DNA of 64,000 nt from Lactobacillus kullabergensis (GCF_000967195.1 NZ_KQ033870.1:43659-107658); one strand, 5' to 3'; numbered from the stretch's first letter, positions 26,783-38,139 are shown. Notes: generated by a model from the sequence alone, not told the origin. Translations and numbers: made by a program.

Positions 26783-26801
26783 AGGAAATTAGTAATTTCC
26801 T
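26783..26801. promoter_or_regulatory. Palindrome upstream of the cellobiose-type PTS operon
   Basis: AGGAAATTA G TAATTTCCT is a 19-base palindrome with one central base, lying between the divergent PRD regulator and PTS genes. It is a candidate binding site for the PRD regulator. No RAT-type antiterminator hairpin was seen. Confidence 0.5.
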
Positions 26802-26894
26802 CTTTGCTGGAAAAAAATAAGAAGAAAAAATATTTAAGTACTATGATAATAAAACTTGTTGGATAATCATATTACTTATAGAGGAGAAATTTAC

Positions 26895-27215
26895 ATGTCC
26901 GAGTCAAAAAGAATTTTATTGGTCTGTGGTATGGGAATGTCCAGTGGCTTTTTAGCTACCAGTGCACGTAAAGCAGCTAAGAAATTAGGTATAAATTATC
27001 AGATAGAAGCACGAAGTGAAACAGAAGTTTCATCATTTTTATCTTCTATTGATGGATTGCTGATTGGGCCGCATTATTCTCAAAAGTTAGAAACTTTTAG
27101 AAAAGAAGCCCAACCGTACCAAGTTCCAGTAGAAGTCATTCCTGAAAAAATTTACGGAATGATTGATGGACGAGGCTTAATTGAATTTATTCAGAAAACG
27201 TTGTTTAAGAAATAG
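26895..27215 (+). CDS. PTS lactose/cellobiose-family IIB
   Basis: The 106-residue IIB has the active Cys11 in LLVCGMGMSSG. An upstream in-frame start at 26856 exists, but GAGGAG lies just ahead of the ATG at 26895, which also gives normal family length. IIB takes phosphate from IIA (28478) and passes it to the sugar carried by IIC (27231). Confidence 0.92.
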   Translation: MSESKRILLVCGMGMSSGFLATSARKAAKKLGINYQIEARSETEVSSFLSSIDGLLIGPHYSQKLETFRKEAQPYQVPVEVIPEKIYGMIDGRGLIEFIQKTLFKK

Positions 27216-27230
27216 GAGAAATTATCAATT

Positions 27231-28469
27231 ATGAACAATATTATTGACTGGCTTTCTAACAAAGCTGCCCCTTCAATGAAAAAATTTGTAAATAAGCCTT
27301 GGGTTGCAACCATTGCAGATTCAATGCAAAAAATTATTCCTTTTATCTTAGCGGGATCTTTGATTTTTCTTTATAACGTTTTTCGTTCTTATATTCCTGC
27401 CTTACCAGATTTAAGTAATATTTCTAATTTTACTTTTGGTATGTTAGGTATATTAATTTCATATCTAATTGCCAGTGAAGCGATGGAAAAACTAAATCAT
27501 CCACAATATTTACAAACGGCTGGATTAACAGCTATAACTGTCTTCTTAATTGCAATCAGTCCTAAAATTACCTCTAAGGGCATTTTTAGTGTTGAATTTA
27601 GTCGCTTTGGTGCAACAGGCCTATTTGTAGGTATGTTAACGGGTCTAATCGTTGCTTTAATATTCCATTTGTGGAGTAAGTTACATTTATTAGAAAATTC
27701 AAGTGTACCTGACTTTGTAGTGGGGTGGATCAATACTATTATTCCAATTTTGATGAATGTCATATTATTTAGTGTTATTGTTTTTGTTTATTATATTGAT
27801 CCTTTTAAGTTGATTAATTTAATATTCAGTCCCTTGCAGAGCTTTGGTCAAACGTTACCAGGATTTTTATTATTAAGCTTAATACCAACATTCTTGTATA
27901 CTTTGGGAATTTCTGCATGGTCATTTAATGCTGTTTCAACACCAATATTTATGGCTGGGATTACTGCTAATATAGCCGCTGTTGCTGCAGGAAAGCCAGC
28001 GACAAATATATCTACTAGTGAAGTAATGTATACTAGTGCTTTAATCACTATGGGGGGATTAGGTGCTACATTAGCCTTAAATGTATTGATGCTGTTTGCT
28101 AAGTCAACTCGTTTAAAATCTATTGGCAGAATCTGTATTATTCCCTCAATTTTTAACATTAATGAACCAATTATGTTCTCGACCCCTGTCGTCATGACGC
28201 CAATATTAATGATACCAACATGGATTAATGCTATTACTGGACCAATAATTATTTGGATTGTAATGAGATTGCATTGGCTAAATATTCCTTCTAAAATGAT
28301 TCAGATTGGGCAAATACCTGCACCTTTTTCATCAGTGATAATTACAGAAGATCTTAGAGCTGTAATTTGGTATGTTGTTTTGTTTATAGTTTATTTAGCA
28401 ACCTGGTATCCATTTTTTAAGGTTTATGATCACCAATTGGTAGAGGAAGAAAGCCATCAAGAAAGTTAG
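27231..28469 (+). CDS. PTS lactose/cellobiose-family IIC
   Basis: The 412-residue permease has about ten hydrophobic segments and the family features: the start AAPSMKKFVNKPWVATIADSMQKIIPFILAGS and NINEPIMFSTPVVMTPILMIP near residue 305. It lies 15 bases after IIB. The family imports beta-glucosides and related sugars as 6-phosphates. The exact sugar is unknown, see the GH1 partner. Confidence 0.92.
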   Translation: MNNIIDWLSNKAAPSMKKFVNKPWVATIADSMQKIIPFILAGSLIFLYNVFRSYIPALPDLSNISNFTFGMLGILISYLIASEAMEKLNHPQYLQTAGLTAITVFLIAISPKITSKGIFSVEFSRFGATGLFVGMLTGLIVALIFHLWSKLHLLENSSVPDFVVGWINTIIPILMNVILFSVIVFVYYIDPFKLINLIFSPLQSFGQTLPGFLLLSLIPTFLYTLGISAWSFNAVSTPIFMAGITANIAAVAAGKPATNISTSEVMYTSALITMGGLGATLALNVLMLFAKSTRLKSIGRICIIPSIFNINEPIMFSTPVVMTPILMIPTWINAITGPIIIWIVMRLHWLNIPSKMIQIGQIPAPFSSVIITEDLRAVIWYVVLFIVYLATWYPFFKVYDHQLVEEESHQES

Positions 28470-28477
28470 GTGGAAGA

Positions 28478-30260
<1,783 letters not shown>

Positions 30261-30270
30261 TAAAAGCATA

Positions 30271-30306
30271 ACTGATACGATTTTTTTAAGTCGTATCAGT
30301 TTTTGT
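30271..30306 (+). terminator. Terminator of the cellobiose-type PTS operon
   Basis: ACTGATACGA / TCGTATCAGT with a ten-base loop is followed by TTTTTG. Confidence 0.8.
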
Positions 30307-30368
30307 GTTTAAATAATTTTTTCCGGCTAAAATATATAATGAGACTATCAAAGTTGGAGTGATTGAAA

Positions 30369-31046
30369 ATGAAAGTTCTGATAATTGGTGCTCACGGACA
30401 GATTGGGCAATTATTGGTAAAATGCTTACAAGAAAGTACGACTTGCCAGGTCATTGCCGGTTTGCGTTCCCATGAGCAGGAAAAAGCCTATCAAGAAAAG
30501 GGAATTACTACCGCATTTATTGATCTAGCAGGACCGCAAGGGCAATTGGCAAAAGCCATGCAGACGGTCGATACAGTAGTGTTTGCGGCCGGATCAGGTG
30601 GTAAAACCGGTGCTGATGCAACGATGATGATTGACCTTGATGGAGCGGTCAAAGCAATTAATGCGGCAAAAGAAACTGGCGTTCACCGTTTTATCATGAT
30701 TAGTGCAATTAAATCTGACGATCGCAGCTTTTGGTCGGATAATACACCAGCAGCAGGACCGCAAAATTATTACTATGCGGCAAAATATTATGCTGATCAG
30801 TGGTTATTGCACAGTTCACTCGACTATACAATTTTGCGGCCAGTAGCACTGACTAATCAAAAGGGAACGGGAAAGATCAAAGTGGCAAATCATTTTACTG
30901 ATTCTATTGCAGATATGACAATTACTCGTCAAGATGTGGCCCGAACAGTTGCTAACATTATTTTAACGGGAAAATTACACCAAAAGGAATTTGATATTGC
31001 CAATGGCTCAGTACCTATTGCACAGGCAATTACAAACTTCCACTAA
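30369..31046 (+). CDS. NAD(P)-binding Rossmann protein (atypical SDR)
   Basis: The 225-residue protein begins with the nucleotide motif VLIIGAHGQIGQ and resembles NAD(P)H-binding atypical short-chain dehydrogenases: AAGSGGKTG, ISAI, a YY-x-AKYYAD active-site-like region and ILRPVALT. Such proteins are often stress-linked NAD(P)H sensors or quinone/aldehyde reductases. The ATG at 30369 is chosen over a TTG six bases earlier, with GGAGTG ahead. It is a single-gene unit with its own terminator. No substrate can be named. Confidence 0.8.
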   Translation: MKVLIIGAHGQIGQLLVKCLQESTTCQVIAGLRSHEQEKAYQEKGITTAFIDLAGPQGQLAKAMQTVDTVVFAAGSGGKTGADATMMIDLDGAVKAINAAKETGVHRFIMISAIKSDDRSFWSDNTPAAGPQNYYYAAKYYADQWLLHSSLDYTILRPVALTNQKGTGKIKVANHFTDSIADMTITRQDVARTVANIILTGKLHQKEFDIANGSVPIAQAITNFH

Positions 31047-31069
31047 AAATATTTGATCATAAACTTTAA

Positions 31070-31117
31070 AAGGCTAATAAATTAATGCTTCGTTAACATA
31101 ATTTATTAGTCTTTTAC
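31070..31117 (+). terminator. Terminator
   Basis: A long stem, GGCTAATAAATTA paired with TAATTTATTAGTC, is followed by TTTTAC. Confidence 0.7.
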
Positions 31118-31264
31118 TTTGGACTAAAACCCAATAAAAAATGAATGAAAGTAGTAGTGTAAATATTATTGCCTTAAGTCTGATTAAATTAAAAAAGTAT
31201 TGCTTTTACATGAATGCATATATTAAAATCAACTTATGTTATTACTAGAATAAAGGAGGGAGCT

Positions 31265-32161
31265 ATGCTAAAAGTAGAGCATTTAAGTAAGCGTTTTGGT
31301 GAATTTCAGGCTCTTAAAGACGTTAACTTTACCATTCAGCCTGGTGAAATCATGGGTTTGATTGGTCAAAATGGTGCAGGGAAAACCACCACTTTTCACA
31401 GTATTTTAAATTTTCTTCATTACAACGGAAAAATCACCTGGAAAGATCAGCCTATTACTGAAAAAACTTTTGATACGATAGGCTATTTGCCGGAAGAACG
31501 CAGTTTACTACCCAAAATGACTATTGAGCAGCAAATTGTTTATTTGGCGGAGCTAAAAAGCCGGCCCGCAAAAGAGATAAAACCGCAAATTGATGACTGG
31601 CTGAAACGCTTTGATGTGCAGGGTAAGAAAAGTGACAAAATAAAAACACTTTCGAAGGGTAATCAGCAGAAAGTGCAGTTAATTTGTACTTTAATTCATC
31701 AGCCTCAGTTAATTATTTTGGATGAGCCCTTTAGTGGTTTGGATCCGGTAAATGCAGATTTGCTTAAAAACGCAGTTTTAGATGCTAAAAAGAATAATGC
31801 AGCAATTATCTTTTCCAGTCACGATATGTCAAACGTTGAAGAAATCTGCGATAGCTTGATCATGTTGAAAAAGGGACAAGTTGTTTTAAGTGGTACAGTT
31901 GACGCTGTTCGTGACTCATTTGGTAAAACAGAAATTTACTGCAAAACTACTAAGTCGCTTGCAGAATTGCAGCAGCTCCCTCACGTTAAAAAAGTGGAAA
32001 AGAAAGCGCATGGTCAATATCTTTTACGAATTGATGATGAAAACAGCGGTCCGGAAGTTTTTGACGCATTGACAAATGGCGAATATGTTGAAGAGTTCCG
32101 GCAACAACCACCAACGCTTGACGAAATATTTAGAATGGAAGCTGGTGAACAACATGAATAA
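31265..32161 (+). CDS. ABC transporter ATPase, NatA-like
   Basis: The 298-residue ATPase has Walker A GQNGAGKTT, signature LSKGNQQK and Walker B LIILDEPFSGLD, with a C-terminal regulatory section of about 80 residues ending in PPTLDEIF, as in NatA/YhaQ-type proteins. The ATG at 31265 behind AAAGGAGGG is clearly the start. The permease gene overlaps it by eight bases. The pair may export sodium or small toxic molecules. Confidence 0.9.
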   Translation: MLKVEHLSKRFGEFQALKDVNFTIQPGEIMGLIGQNGAGKTTTFHSILNFLHYNGKITWKDQPITEKTFDTIGYLPEERSLLPKMTIEQQIVYLAELKSRPAKEIKPQIDDWLKRFDVQGKKSDKIKTLSKGNQQKVQLICTLIHQPQLIILDEPFSGLDPVNADLLKNAVLDAKKNNAAIIFSSHDMSNVEEICDSLIMLKKGQVVLSGTVDAVRDSFGKTEIYCKTTKSLAELQQLPHVKKVEKKAHGQYLLRIDDENSGPEVFDALTNGEYVEEFRQQPPTLDEIFRMEAGEQHE

Positions 32162-33377
32162 ATTATGGACCGTAACGCTGCAAACTTATTGGCATCAAGT
32201 TAAATCTTGGTCTTTTCTGCTTTTGATTTTGGGACCGTTTTTCATAATTGGATGTAGTGCTTTAGGAGGAGCTATCGGTGCTAGTTCTGATCCAGACAGC
32301 CAGATTGCAGTTATCAGTTCCAATGAGCAAGTTCGCCAAAACTTTATTAAAAACAATGGTAAATATGTTGATTCTAAAATTAAAACCGCTGAATCTGCTA
32401 AAAAGGCTGTCAAAAAAGAAAAAGTTGATGGCTACTTGGTATTTGAAACGCAAAAAAACCAGGTTAAGGCCATTTATCATGGAATATCATCTATTGATGA
32501 TGAACTAAAGCCCAAAGTAAAAAGCTATTTACAAGTCTTGCAGAGTCAACTGAATTTGCAAAAGGCGCAATTAGCACCACATCAGCTTAAGGCCTTACAA
32601 CAGCAACCGCAGTATAGTGAGATCCTCCAGAAAAAGCAGCTGGGCGATAAACTGGCTAAAATGGTGTCATTAATTATAGTGATTATGGTCGTTTACATGG
32701 TTTTGCTTTCCTACAGTAGCATTACAGCTCAAGAAATAGCTTCTGAAAAGGGTACGAAGATTATGGAAATCATTTTCTCCAGTACAACTGCGGCAAAATA
32801 TTTCTTAGGCAAAATACTGGGTATTTTTGGTGTAATTATTACGCAACTTTTAATCTATATTGTTGGCGGCTGGGCAACTTACCGCTGGGCTTTACATGCA
32901 AAAATTACGGCTTCATTTATGCATGACAACCAGGTAGTAATAAATAAAATTCTGGGTAATTTGGTAAATGTCAATCTCATTTTCCTTATTCTTGGTGTAA
33001 TTATTTATACAATATTAGCAGCCTTTTCAGGAGCTTTAGTGGCTAAGCCAGAAGATTCTTCAAAAGCCGCTCAAGGCACTACGATGATTTCCCTTATTGC
33101 CTTTTTCCTGTCGCTTGCCTTTATTTCCAACCCCGAACAAATTCTGCCGCAAGTATTATCCTATGTGCCATTCTTTTCCTCATTTATGATGCCAATTCGT
33201 ATAATTAACGGTCATGTGGGTAATATGGAAGTTATTCTGTCGCTGGCGATTTTAATAGTAAGTATTATTGGCATGACAGTATATATTAGTAAAATCTATC
33301 AAGGCGTAATTTTGCAAACTGAAGATACCAGCTTTTGGCAGAGATTAAAACGAGGGCTGGCATATAGTAAAGCATAA
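32154..33377 (+). CDS. ABC-2 permease, NatB-like
   Basis: The 407-residue protein has one N-terminal membrane helix, an extracellular section to about residue 170 and a C-terminal set of five or six helices with TAQEIASEKGTKIMEIIFSS near residue 190. This is typical of NatB/YhaP permeases (COG1668). The ATG at 32154 lies inside the ATPase end, showing translational coupling; an upstream in-frame extension has no ribosome site. Confidence 0.88.
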   Translation: MNKLWTVTLQTYWHQVKSWSFLLLILGPFFIIGCSALGGAIGASSDPDSQIAVISSNEQVRQNFIKNNGKYVDSKIKTAESAKKAVKKEKVDGYLVFETQKNQVKAIYHGISSIDDELKPKVKSYLQVLQSQLNLQKAQLAPHQLKALQQQPQYSEILQKKQLGDKLAKMVSLIIVIMVVYMVLLSYSSITAQEIASEKGTKIMEIIFSSTTAAKYFLGKILGIFGVIITQLLIYIVGGWATYRWALHAKITASFMHDNQVVINKILGNLVNVNLIFLILGVIIYTILAAFSGALVAKPEDSSKAAQGTTMISLIAFFLSLAFISNPEQILPQVLSYVPFFSSFMMPIRIINGHVGNMEVILSLAILIVSIIGMTVYISKIYQGVILQTEDTSFWQRLKRGLAYSKA

Positions 33378-33384
33378 GTGATCT

Positions 33385-33420
33385 AAAAAAGACTAGGACG
33401 GAAAAATCCTAGTCTTTTTT
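33385..33420 (+). terminator. Terminator of the NatAB-like operon
   Basis: AAAAAAGACTAGGA and TCCTAGTCTTTTTT pair fully around an eight-base loop. Confidence 0.85.
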
Positions 33421-33659
33421 GAATTTTAAACTTGGTGTATAATAAAATACTATTCAAACCAAATAATGTGTTTTTTATGATTAGTCTTAAGTGAACATCA
33501 TTTGAATACATTTAAACTTTGTATGTCCAATGGCTGGATTTTAGTAACTGAACAATGTCTAGTTACTGGTAATAACTATTTCTCTGACTTTTTAATTGTG
33601 GCTGCAAAGACCAAAATATTAGTAATAGTTTTAAACAAAATTTGTCATTCGGAGGAACC

Positions 33660-34553
33660 ATGATTATCAGTAATATTTGGTTGATTATTTTTGCCACTAT
33701 TTCTTCATTTTCCAGGGGAATAATATCAGTTATTGACCGTTATCAAATGGGGTATCGGAAACAAAGTTCAATCGATGTGAACTTTTTAAATAATATTTGT
33801 AGTTCGGTTTTAGTAACTTTCTTTCTAATTTACGTCCTGCACAGTTTTCCCAGTCCTAGGATAACCAATAACTATCTTATTAAAGTCCTTTTATATGCTT
33901 TTTTGGCTCAGGTCGTCGCTTATGGCTACAGTTATGTGTTCAAAAAAGTTTCAATTATGCAGTCTGTGCTTTTGAGCAAGGTAACCGATCTTTTTATTCC
34001 TTGGGCCATTTTGCTGACTATGGGTTACTTTAGCAAATCTTCATATTTAGTTTCTATTATTTCCACTGTAATCGTGGTTATTTATATTGTTTTCGAGCAG
34101 CGCCACAATAATTTAAATTTGAAAAACCTGTTGACGACTTTTGCCGTAATTGCGCCCTTATTGATTATTCAAGCTGCACTTTCGCCGTTATTAACCAAAG
34201 GCCTTATCAAACCGATTGATCTGGTCTTTTTTACTATCATGACAATTTATGTGCGTTGTTTAATTACCTTAATTACTTTTATTTATAAAAACAGGACTCT
34301 CAAGATCAGCGCTGAAAATCTCAAAGGTAAGGTTTATCTAATTTATGGTTCTCGGGCGGTTTTGACTCTTTTAGCGCAAGTAACTTATACTTTGGCAACG
34401 TCTTCACCCAACTCAAGCATTGCCTGGATCTTTTTAAATATGACCTCTTTGTACAGCGTCATCTTTGGCGATATTTTCCTTAAAGAAAAGATGAAATTTG
34501 CAGATATCTTGGTAATTGTGGCCATTTTTATCTTGGCTTTATTTTCAAAGTAA
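33660..34553 (+). CDS. DMT/EamA-like membrane transporter
   Basis: The 297-residue protein has about ten hydrophobic helices arranged in two halves of five, as in drug/metabolite (EamA) transporters. The last helices follow the family form, with SSIAWIFLNMTSLYSVIFGDIFLKEKM close to the repeat signature. GGAGG ahead of the ATG at 33660 sets the start. Substrate unknown. Confidence 0.75.
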   Translation: MIISNIWLIIFATISSFSRGIISVIDRYQMGYRKQSSIDVNFLNNICSSVLVTFFLIYVLHSFPSPRITNNYLIKVLLYAFLAQVVAYGYSYVFKKVSIMQSVLLSKVTDLFIPWAILLTMGYFSKSSYLVSIISTVIVVIYIVFEQRHNNLNLKNLLTTFAVIAPLLIIQAALSPLLTKGLIKPIDLVFFTIMTIYVRCLITLITFIYKNRTLKISAENLKGKVYLIYGSRAVLTLLAQVTYTLATSSPNSSIAWIFLNMTSLYSVIFGDIFLKEKMKFADILVIVAIFILALFSK

Positions 34554-34563
34554 CTGCAAGAGT

Positions 34564-34592
34564 TTGGAAAAATAAGAATTAAGCGCTATAAT
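34564..34592 (+). promoter_or_regulatory. Promoter of the three-gene ABC-2 exporter
   Basis: TTGGAA (34564-34569) and TATAAT (34587-34592) are separated by 17 bases. The -10 is nested in the short repeat GCGC...GCGC. The predicted transcript start is near 34599. Confidence 0.65.
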
Positions 34593-34598
34593 GGCGCT

Positions 34599-34670
34599 AT
34601 GATTTGGAAACGCCGGTTCAAGGTGAGTGTTGGTTTCTATATTGGGGAAGAAATCTGCACTCTGAATTAA
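34599..34670 (+). CDS. Possible 23-residue leader peptide
   Basis: An ATG at 34599 opens a 23-codon frame, MIWKRRFKVSVGFYIGEEIC then TLN and a stop. The ATG falls on the predicted transcript start, so it would be leaderless, and the frame ends 17 bases before the ATPase gene. It has a basic N-terminus and could be a leader peptide or a chance frame. Confidence 0.2.
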   Translation: MIWKRRFKVSVGFYIGEEICTLN

Positions 34671-34687
34671 GTATTGGGGAATAATTA

Positions 34688-35635
34688 ATGATAATTGAAA
34701 CCAAGAACCTGGCGAAACGGTATCGTAAGGTGAAAGCAGCTAAGCTGTTTCACAAAGAATATCGCATTTTTGACGCAGTAAAAAATGTTTCTCTAGAGAT
34801 TCATCAAGGAGATCATGTTGGCTTAGTGGGGTTAAATGGTTCCGGTAAGTCGACTTTGATCAAAATGATTTTAGGTATTTTGCAGCCTGATGGCGGCAGT
34901 ATCAAGACTTTTGGTAGAGATCCGCTTAATAACAGACAAAAAAATGCGGCTAAAATAGGAGTAGTATTCGGGCAAAGAAGCCAATTACGCTGGGACTTGC
35001 CCGCAATAGACACCTTCAAACTCAACCGTGAAATATATCAAGTACCGGAGGATATTTTTACCAAACGGGTAACAAAGTTAGCGCGGATGTTGCAGGCTAC
35101 CGAGTTTTTAACGCAACCGGTGCGTACCCTTAGTTTGGGTCAAAGGATGAAGGCTGAATTTATTGCAGCTCTTATTCACGATCCTGAACTGCTTATTTTA
35201 GATGAACCCACAATTGGACTTGACGTTCTGACTAAAAATAGCATCACGCAATTTTTACAACAATTAACTGACAAAACGATCATTTTCACTTCGCACGATC
35301 TCGATGAAGTAGCCAAAGTATGCTCACGCATTTTAATTTTGAATAAAGGTCAGTTGGTATTAGATCAAAGTAGTCTACAACTAGCAGAATTAGATGTGCC
35401 CACAACGGTCACGTTTACCAGTGCAGATAAATTAAGTGCTGATTTAATTAAGCAATGGCCCAACATGATGCAGCTTAAAAACGGTTCATACCAGATTGCA
35501 GGCATTAAGCAAGAAAATCTGAAAGAAGTGTTAAGTACAATTACTGCCCGCATCCCAGTTGCCAATATTGAAGTTAAGAGCAATAAATTGGCATATTTAT
35601 TGGCGCACCTCAAACAGCAGGAGGTGCAGCAATGA
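34688..35635 (+). CDS. ABC-2 exporter ATPase (COG4586 type)
   Basis: The 315-residue ATPase has an N-terminal lead-in (KRYRKVKAAKLFHKEYRIFDAVKNV) before Walker A GLNGSGKST, then the Q-loop region GVVFGQRSQLRWDLP, signature LSLGQRMKAE and Walker B LLILDEPTIGLD. The RSQL-W-DLP stretch is typical of COG4586. It is followed by its two membrane partners (35632 and 36405) with overlapping or adjacent ends. Substrate unknown. Confidence 0.9.
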   Translation: MIIETKNLAKRYRKVKAAKLFHKEYRIFDAVKNVSLEIHQGDHVGLVGLNGSGKSTLIKMILGILQPDGGSIKTFGRDPLNNRQKNAAKIGVVFGQRSQLRWDLPAIDTFKLNREIYQVPEDIFTKRVTKLARMLQATEFLTQPVRTLSLGQRMKAEFIAALIHDPELLILDEPTIGLDVLTKNSITQFLQQLTDKTIIFTSHDLDEVAKVCSRILILNKGQLVLDQSSLQLAELDVPTTVTFTSADKLSADLIKQWPNMMQLKNGSYQIAGIKQENLKEVLSTITARIPVANIEVKSNKLAYLLAHLKQQEVQQ

Positions 35636-36402
35636 AATATAGGCTAATGCTCATTAAAATAGGAATAAAAAAAGGTCTAGCTTCAAAATATGCTTTGATT
35701 TTCTGGCTGTTTTCATCTTTAATTTCGCTTACCGTACAGTATTTTTTGTGGCAAGCTGTTCTAACTGGCAAGCCAAACGGTGAATTTAAACAAACAATTA
35801 GTTATTTGGTATTAATGCAGCTTTTGACCGTGCTTTTTCCTAAAACCAGCTACGATGTGAATGATAAAGTTCGTTCTGGTGATATTGCACTTGACCTGTT
35901 AAAACCTGTAGCATTTGCAACGCAGCTACTGTGGGAAAGCATTGGCTATTCAGTTGTAAAATTTACAGTGATTGGTACAGTGGATTTATTAGTTTGTTTA
36001 TGGATTCTGCATTTTCAAATTGCAGTGAGCACAATTTTCATGGTCTTAGTAACAACCACTTTGGCGTATTTATTGTATTTTGAACTGGAGCTACTCCTAG
36101 GAACATTTTCTTTTTATACCTATAGTATTTGGGGCATCTCCACTTTTAAAGAAGCAATACTGCTGGTATTAGCCGGCAACATGTTTCCTGCCAATTTTTA
36201 TCCTGCAATAATTAAAAAGCTGGCATCTTTTTTACCATTTCAGTATTCATTTGGTGCAGTAGGAATGCTGGCACAAAAGCCATCGTGGAGTTTATTTATT
36301 CAAGTAGTTTTGATCCAGCTTTTCTACATTATCCTGTTCAACGTGCTTTTTAAATTCTTGTTTAAGCGCTCCGTTGTTTCAACTGTGATTCAAGGAGGGT
36401 AA
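35632..36402 (+). CDS. ABC-2 exporter permease (COG4587 type)
   Basis: The 256-residue membrane protein has six helices and VNDKVRSGDIALDLLKPV near residue 82, the hallmark of this permease pair. The ATG overlaps the ATPase stop by four bases. It should form a heterodimer with the next gene product. Confidence 0.88.
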   Translation: MKYRLMLIKIGIKKGLASKYALIFWLFSSLISLTVQYFLWQAVLTGKPNGEFKQTISYLVLMQLLTVLFPKTSYDVNDKVRSGDIALDLLKPVAFATQLLWESIGYSVVKFTVIGTVDLLVCLWILHFQIAVSTIFMVLVTTTLAYLLYFELELLLGTFSFYTYSIWGISTFKEAILLVLAGNMFPANFYPAIIKKLASFLPFQYSFGAVGMLAQKPSWSLFIQVVLIQLFYIILFNVLFKFLFKRSVVSTVIQGG

Positions 36403-36404
36403 TA

Positions 36405-37181
36405 ATGAGATATTTAAAATTGTTAGCCACTTATTTAAAAGTAAATTTAAAATCACTTGCTGTTTATGACCTGGACTTTTATTTTGCGCTAGCAGGGATG
36501 ATCATTCAAAACTTGCTTAATATCCTCGCTTTAAGATTTATTTTTAATATTGTGCCCCGCATTAAAGGCTATAGTTTTGCACAGCTGCTTTTAACTTATG
36601 CCTTGGCAACTTTAGCTTTTGCTATTTTTCGCTGCTTTTTTATCAATGCACTCAACATTTCTGATTATATTCATGACGGGCGCTTAGATACAATCTTAAT
36701 TAAACCCGTCAATCCTTTATTTCAGCTTGTTAATGAACGAGTCGATGAAGATGCGTGGGGCGATTTAATTGTTGCGCTTTTGTTGTTGATAATTGTGGAT
36801 ATGCAGTTGCATAATCCGTGGTATATCACGGTCATGTTTATTTTTATCTCACTTTTTACTTCGCTCATCTTTTTGGGATTGGCCGTATTAGGTAATATAG
36901 TTGCACTACTTTCTAATGGTTTAGCCAACTTGGCAGAAACAACATTTGACTTTTTTGACATGAGTAAATATCCGTTAGCGATCTATTCGTCGGTTTTAAG
37001 GATAATTATGACTTTTATCTTGCCAATCGGCTGGGTTGCTTCAATTCCACAAGAAAAAATTGCAGTTAAACATGGGTGGATATGGTTGCTATTAATTCCT
37101 GGCGCCTGTGTATTCTTTTTTGTCATAATTTATCAGTTATGGCGGGTATTTTTACAAAAATACCAAAGTACCGGCAGTTAA
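36405..37181 (+). CDS. ABC-2 exporter permease (COG3694 type)
   Basis: The 258-residue partner permease has six helices and the matching motif IHDGRLDTILIKPVNPLFQ near residue 86. It starts two bases after the preceding stop behind AAGGAGGG. It is the last gene of the exporter operon. Confidence 0.88.
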   Translation: MRYLKLLATYLKVNLKSLAVYDLDFYFALAGMIIQNLLNILALRFIFNIVPRIKGYSFAQLLLTYALATLAFAIFRCFFINALNISDYIHDGRLDTILIKPVNPLFQLVNERVDEDAWGDLIVALLLLIIVDMQLHNPWYITVMFIFISLFTSLIFLGLAVLGNIVALLSNGLANLAETTFDFFDMSKYPLAIYSSVLRIIMTFILPIGWVASIPQEKIAVKHGWIWLLLIPGACVFFFVIIYQLWRVFLQKYQSTGS

Positions 37182-37238
37182 AAATATGATATTCCTATTC
37201 TGTGACTGGAATAATAAATTTATTATTTAGCATAAGTA

Positions 37239-37270
37239 GATAGAGATTCTTTGCGTCTCTATCTTTTTTT
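37239..37270 (+). terminator. Terminator of the ABC-2 exporter operon
   Basis: GATAGAGA / TCTCTATC with a nine-base loop is followed by seven T. Confidence 0.8.
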
Positions 37271-37317
37271 GTGGAAGAGAACTGAGACAGACTGTATTCA
37301 TTCAAAGATATTAAAAA

Positions 37318-37347
37318 AGTATCAGGCAATTCAGTAACCTGATACTT
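37318..37347 (-). terminator. Terminator of the GntR-IIA transcript
   Basis: AAGTATCAGG / CCTGATACTT; read on the minus strand the stem is followed by TTTTTT. Confidence 0.75.
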
Positions 37348-37392
37348 AAACTAATTATTAAACTCTAGCAATATACATATTGAAAAACTATT

Positions 37393-38124
37393 TTATTTCC
37401 TATGAAGTATAGTTTTTAGTGTAAAATGATTAGATTTTATCCATACTCTAGCAAACTCAATAATGCTATTGTTACTTAAGTGGACTAGCTGCTCTTGGTA
37501 GAGTATTGGAGCACCTTTTTTAATGTTGAAATAACTTGAGACTTCAGAATTCGCCCCTACAGCAGAATACTTGGTTTCACTGTATTCGACTGTTTCTTTT
37601 GAATATCGTTCAATTATAGAGAACAGACTTTCTTTAGAAAAATCCGCTGTTTCAATATGGGGAGCATTGGCTATATTAATATTATTTTCAATCAGCATAA
37701 TATTTTCTCCCTCAACCTCACGCAGTCTACGTAAACAGAGATACTTATCAGTAATAGTAATTCCCAACTTATCGGCTATATCTTTGCTTGTTTTTTTCGG
37801 TATTTTGGCTGATAAAATTTTATTAGAATAGTCAATGTGGTGGGCTTGAAAGTACTCAGCAAAAGAGTATAGTCCTCTTTCCAAAGGAATTTCAATATCA
37901 GCTTGAACGAAAGTTCCCAATCCTTGCCTTTGAACAAGATAACCATTTTTTTGCAAATTAGAAATTGCACGTTTTAAAGTTCCTCTACTAACACCAAACT
38001 TTTTCATAAGTTCTGTTTCAGTAGGAATTTTTTTGCCTTTGGGCCAAGTTTTATTGAGAATATTCTTCTTAATAAGCGCTTCAACTTGTTCATATAGTGG
38101 TGTTGGCGAATCTCGTTCTAACAT
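37393..38124 (-). CDS. GntR-family regulator with UTRA domain
   Basis: The 243-residue protein has a GntR winged helix (PTETELMKKFGVSRGTLKRAISNLQKNGYLV, about residues 30-60) and a UTRA effector domain from about residue 90. It lies 15 bases after a glucitol-type IIA gene and faces the rest of the glucitol-type PTS locus, so it probably represses that locus. The palindrome at 38707-38718 is a likely operator. Confidence 0.9.
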   Translation of the reverse strand: MLERDSPTPLYEQVEALIKKNILNKTWPKGKKIPTETELMKKFGVSRGTLKRAISNLQKNGYLVQRQGLGTFVQADIEIPLERGLYSFAEYFQAHHIDYSNKILSAKIPKKTSKDIADKLGITITDKYLCLRRLREVEGENIMLIENNINIANAPHIETADFSKESLFSIIERYSKETVEYSETKYSAVGANSEVSSYFNIKKGAPILYQEQLVHLSNNSIIEFARVWIKSNHFTLKTILHRK

Positions 38125-38139
38125 AATAAACTCCTTTAA

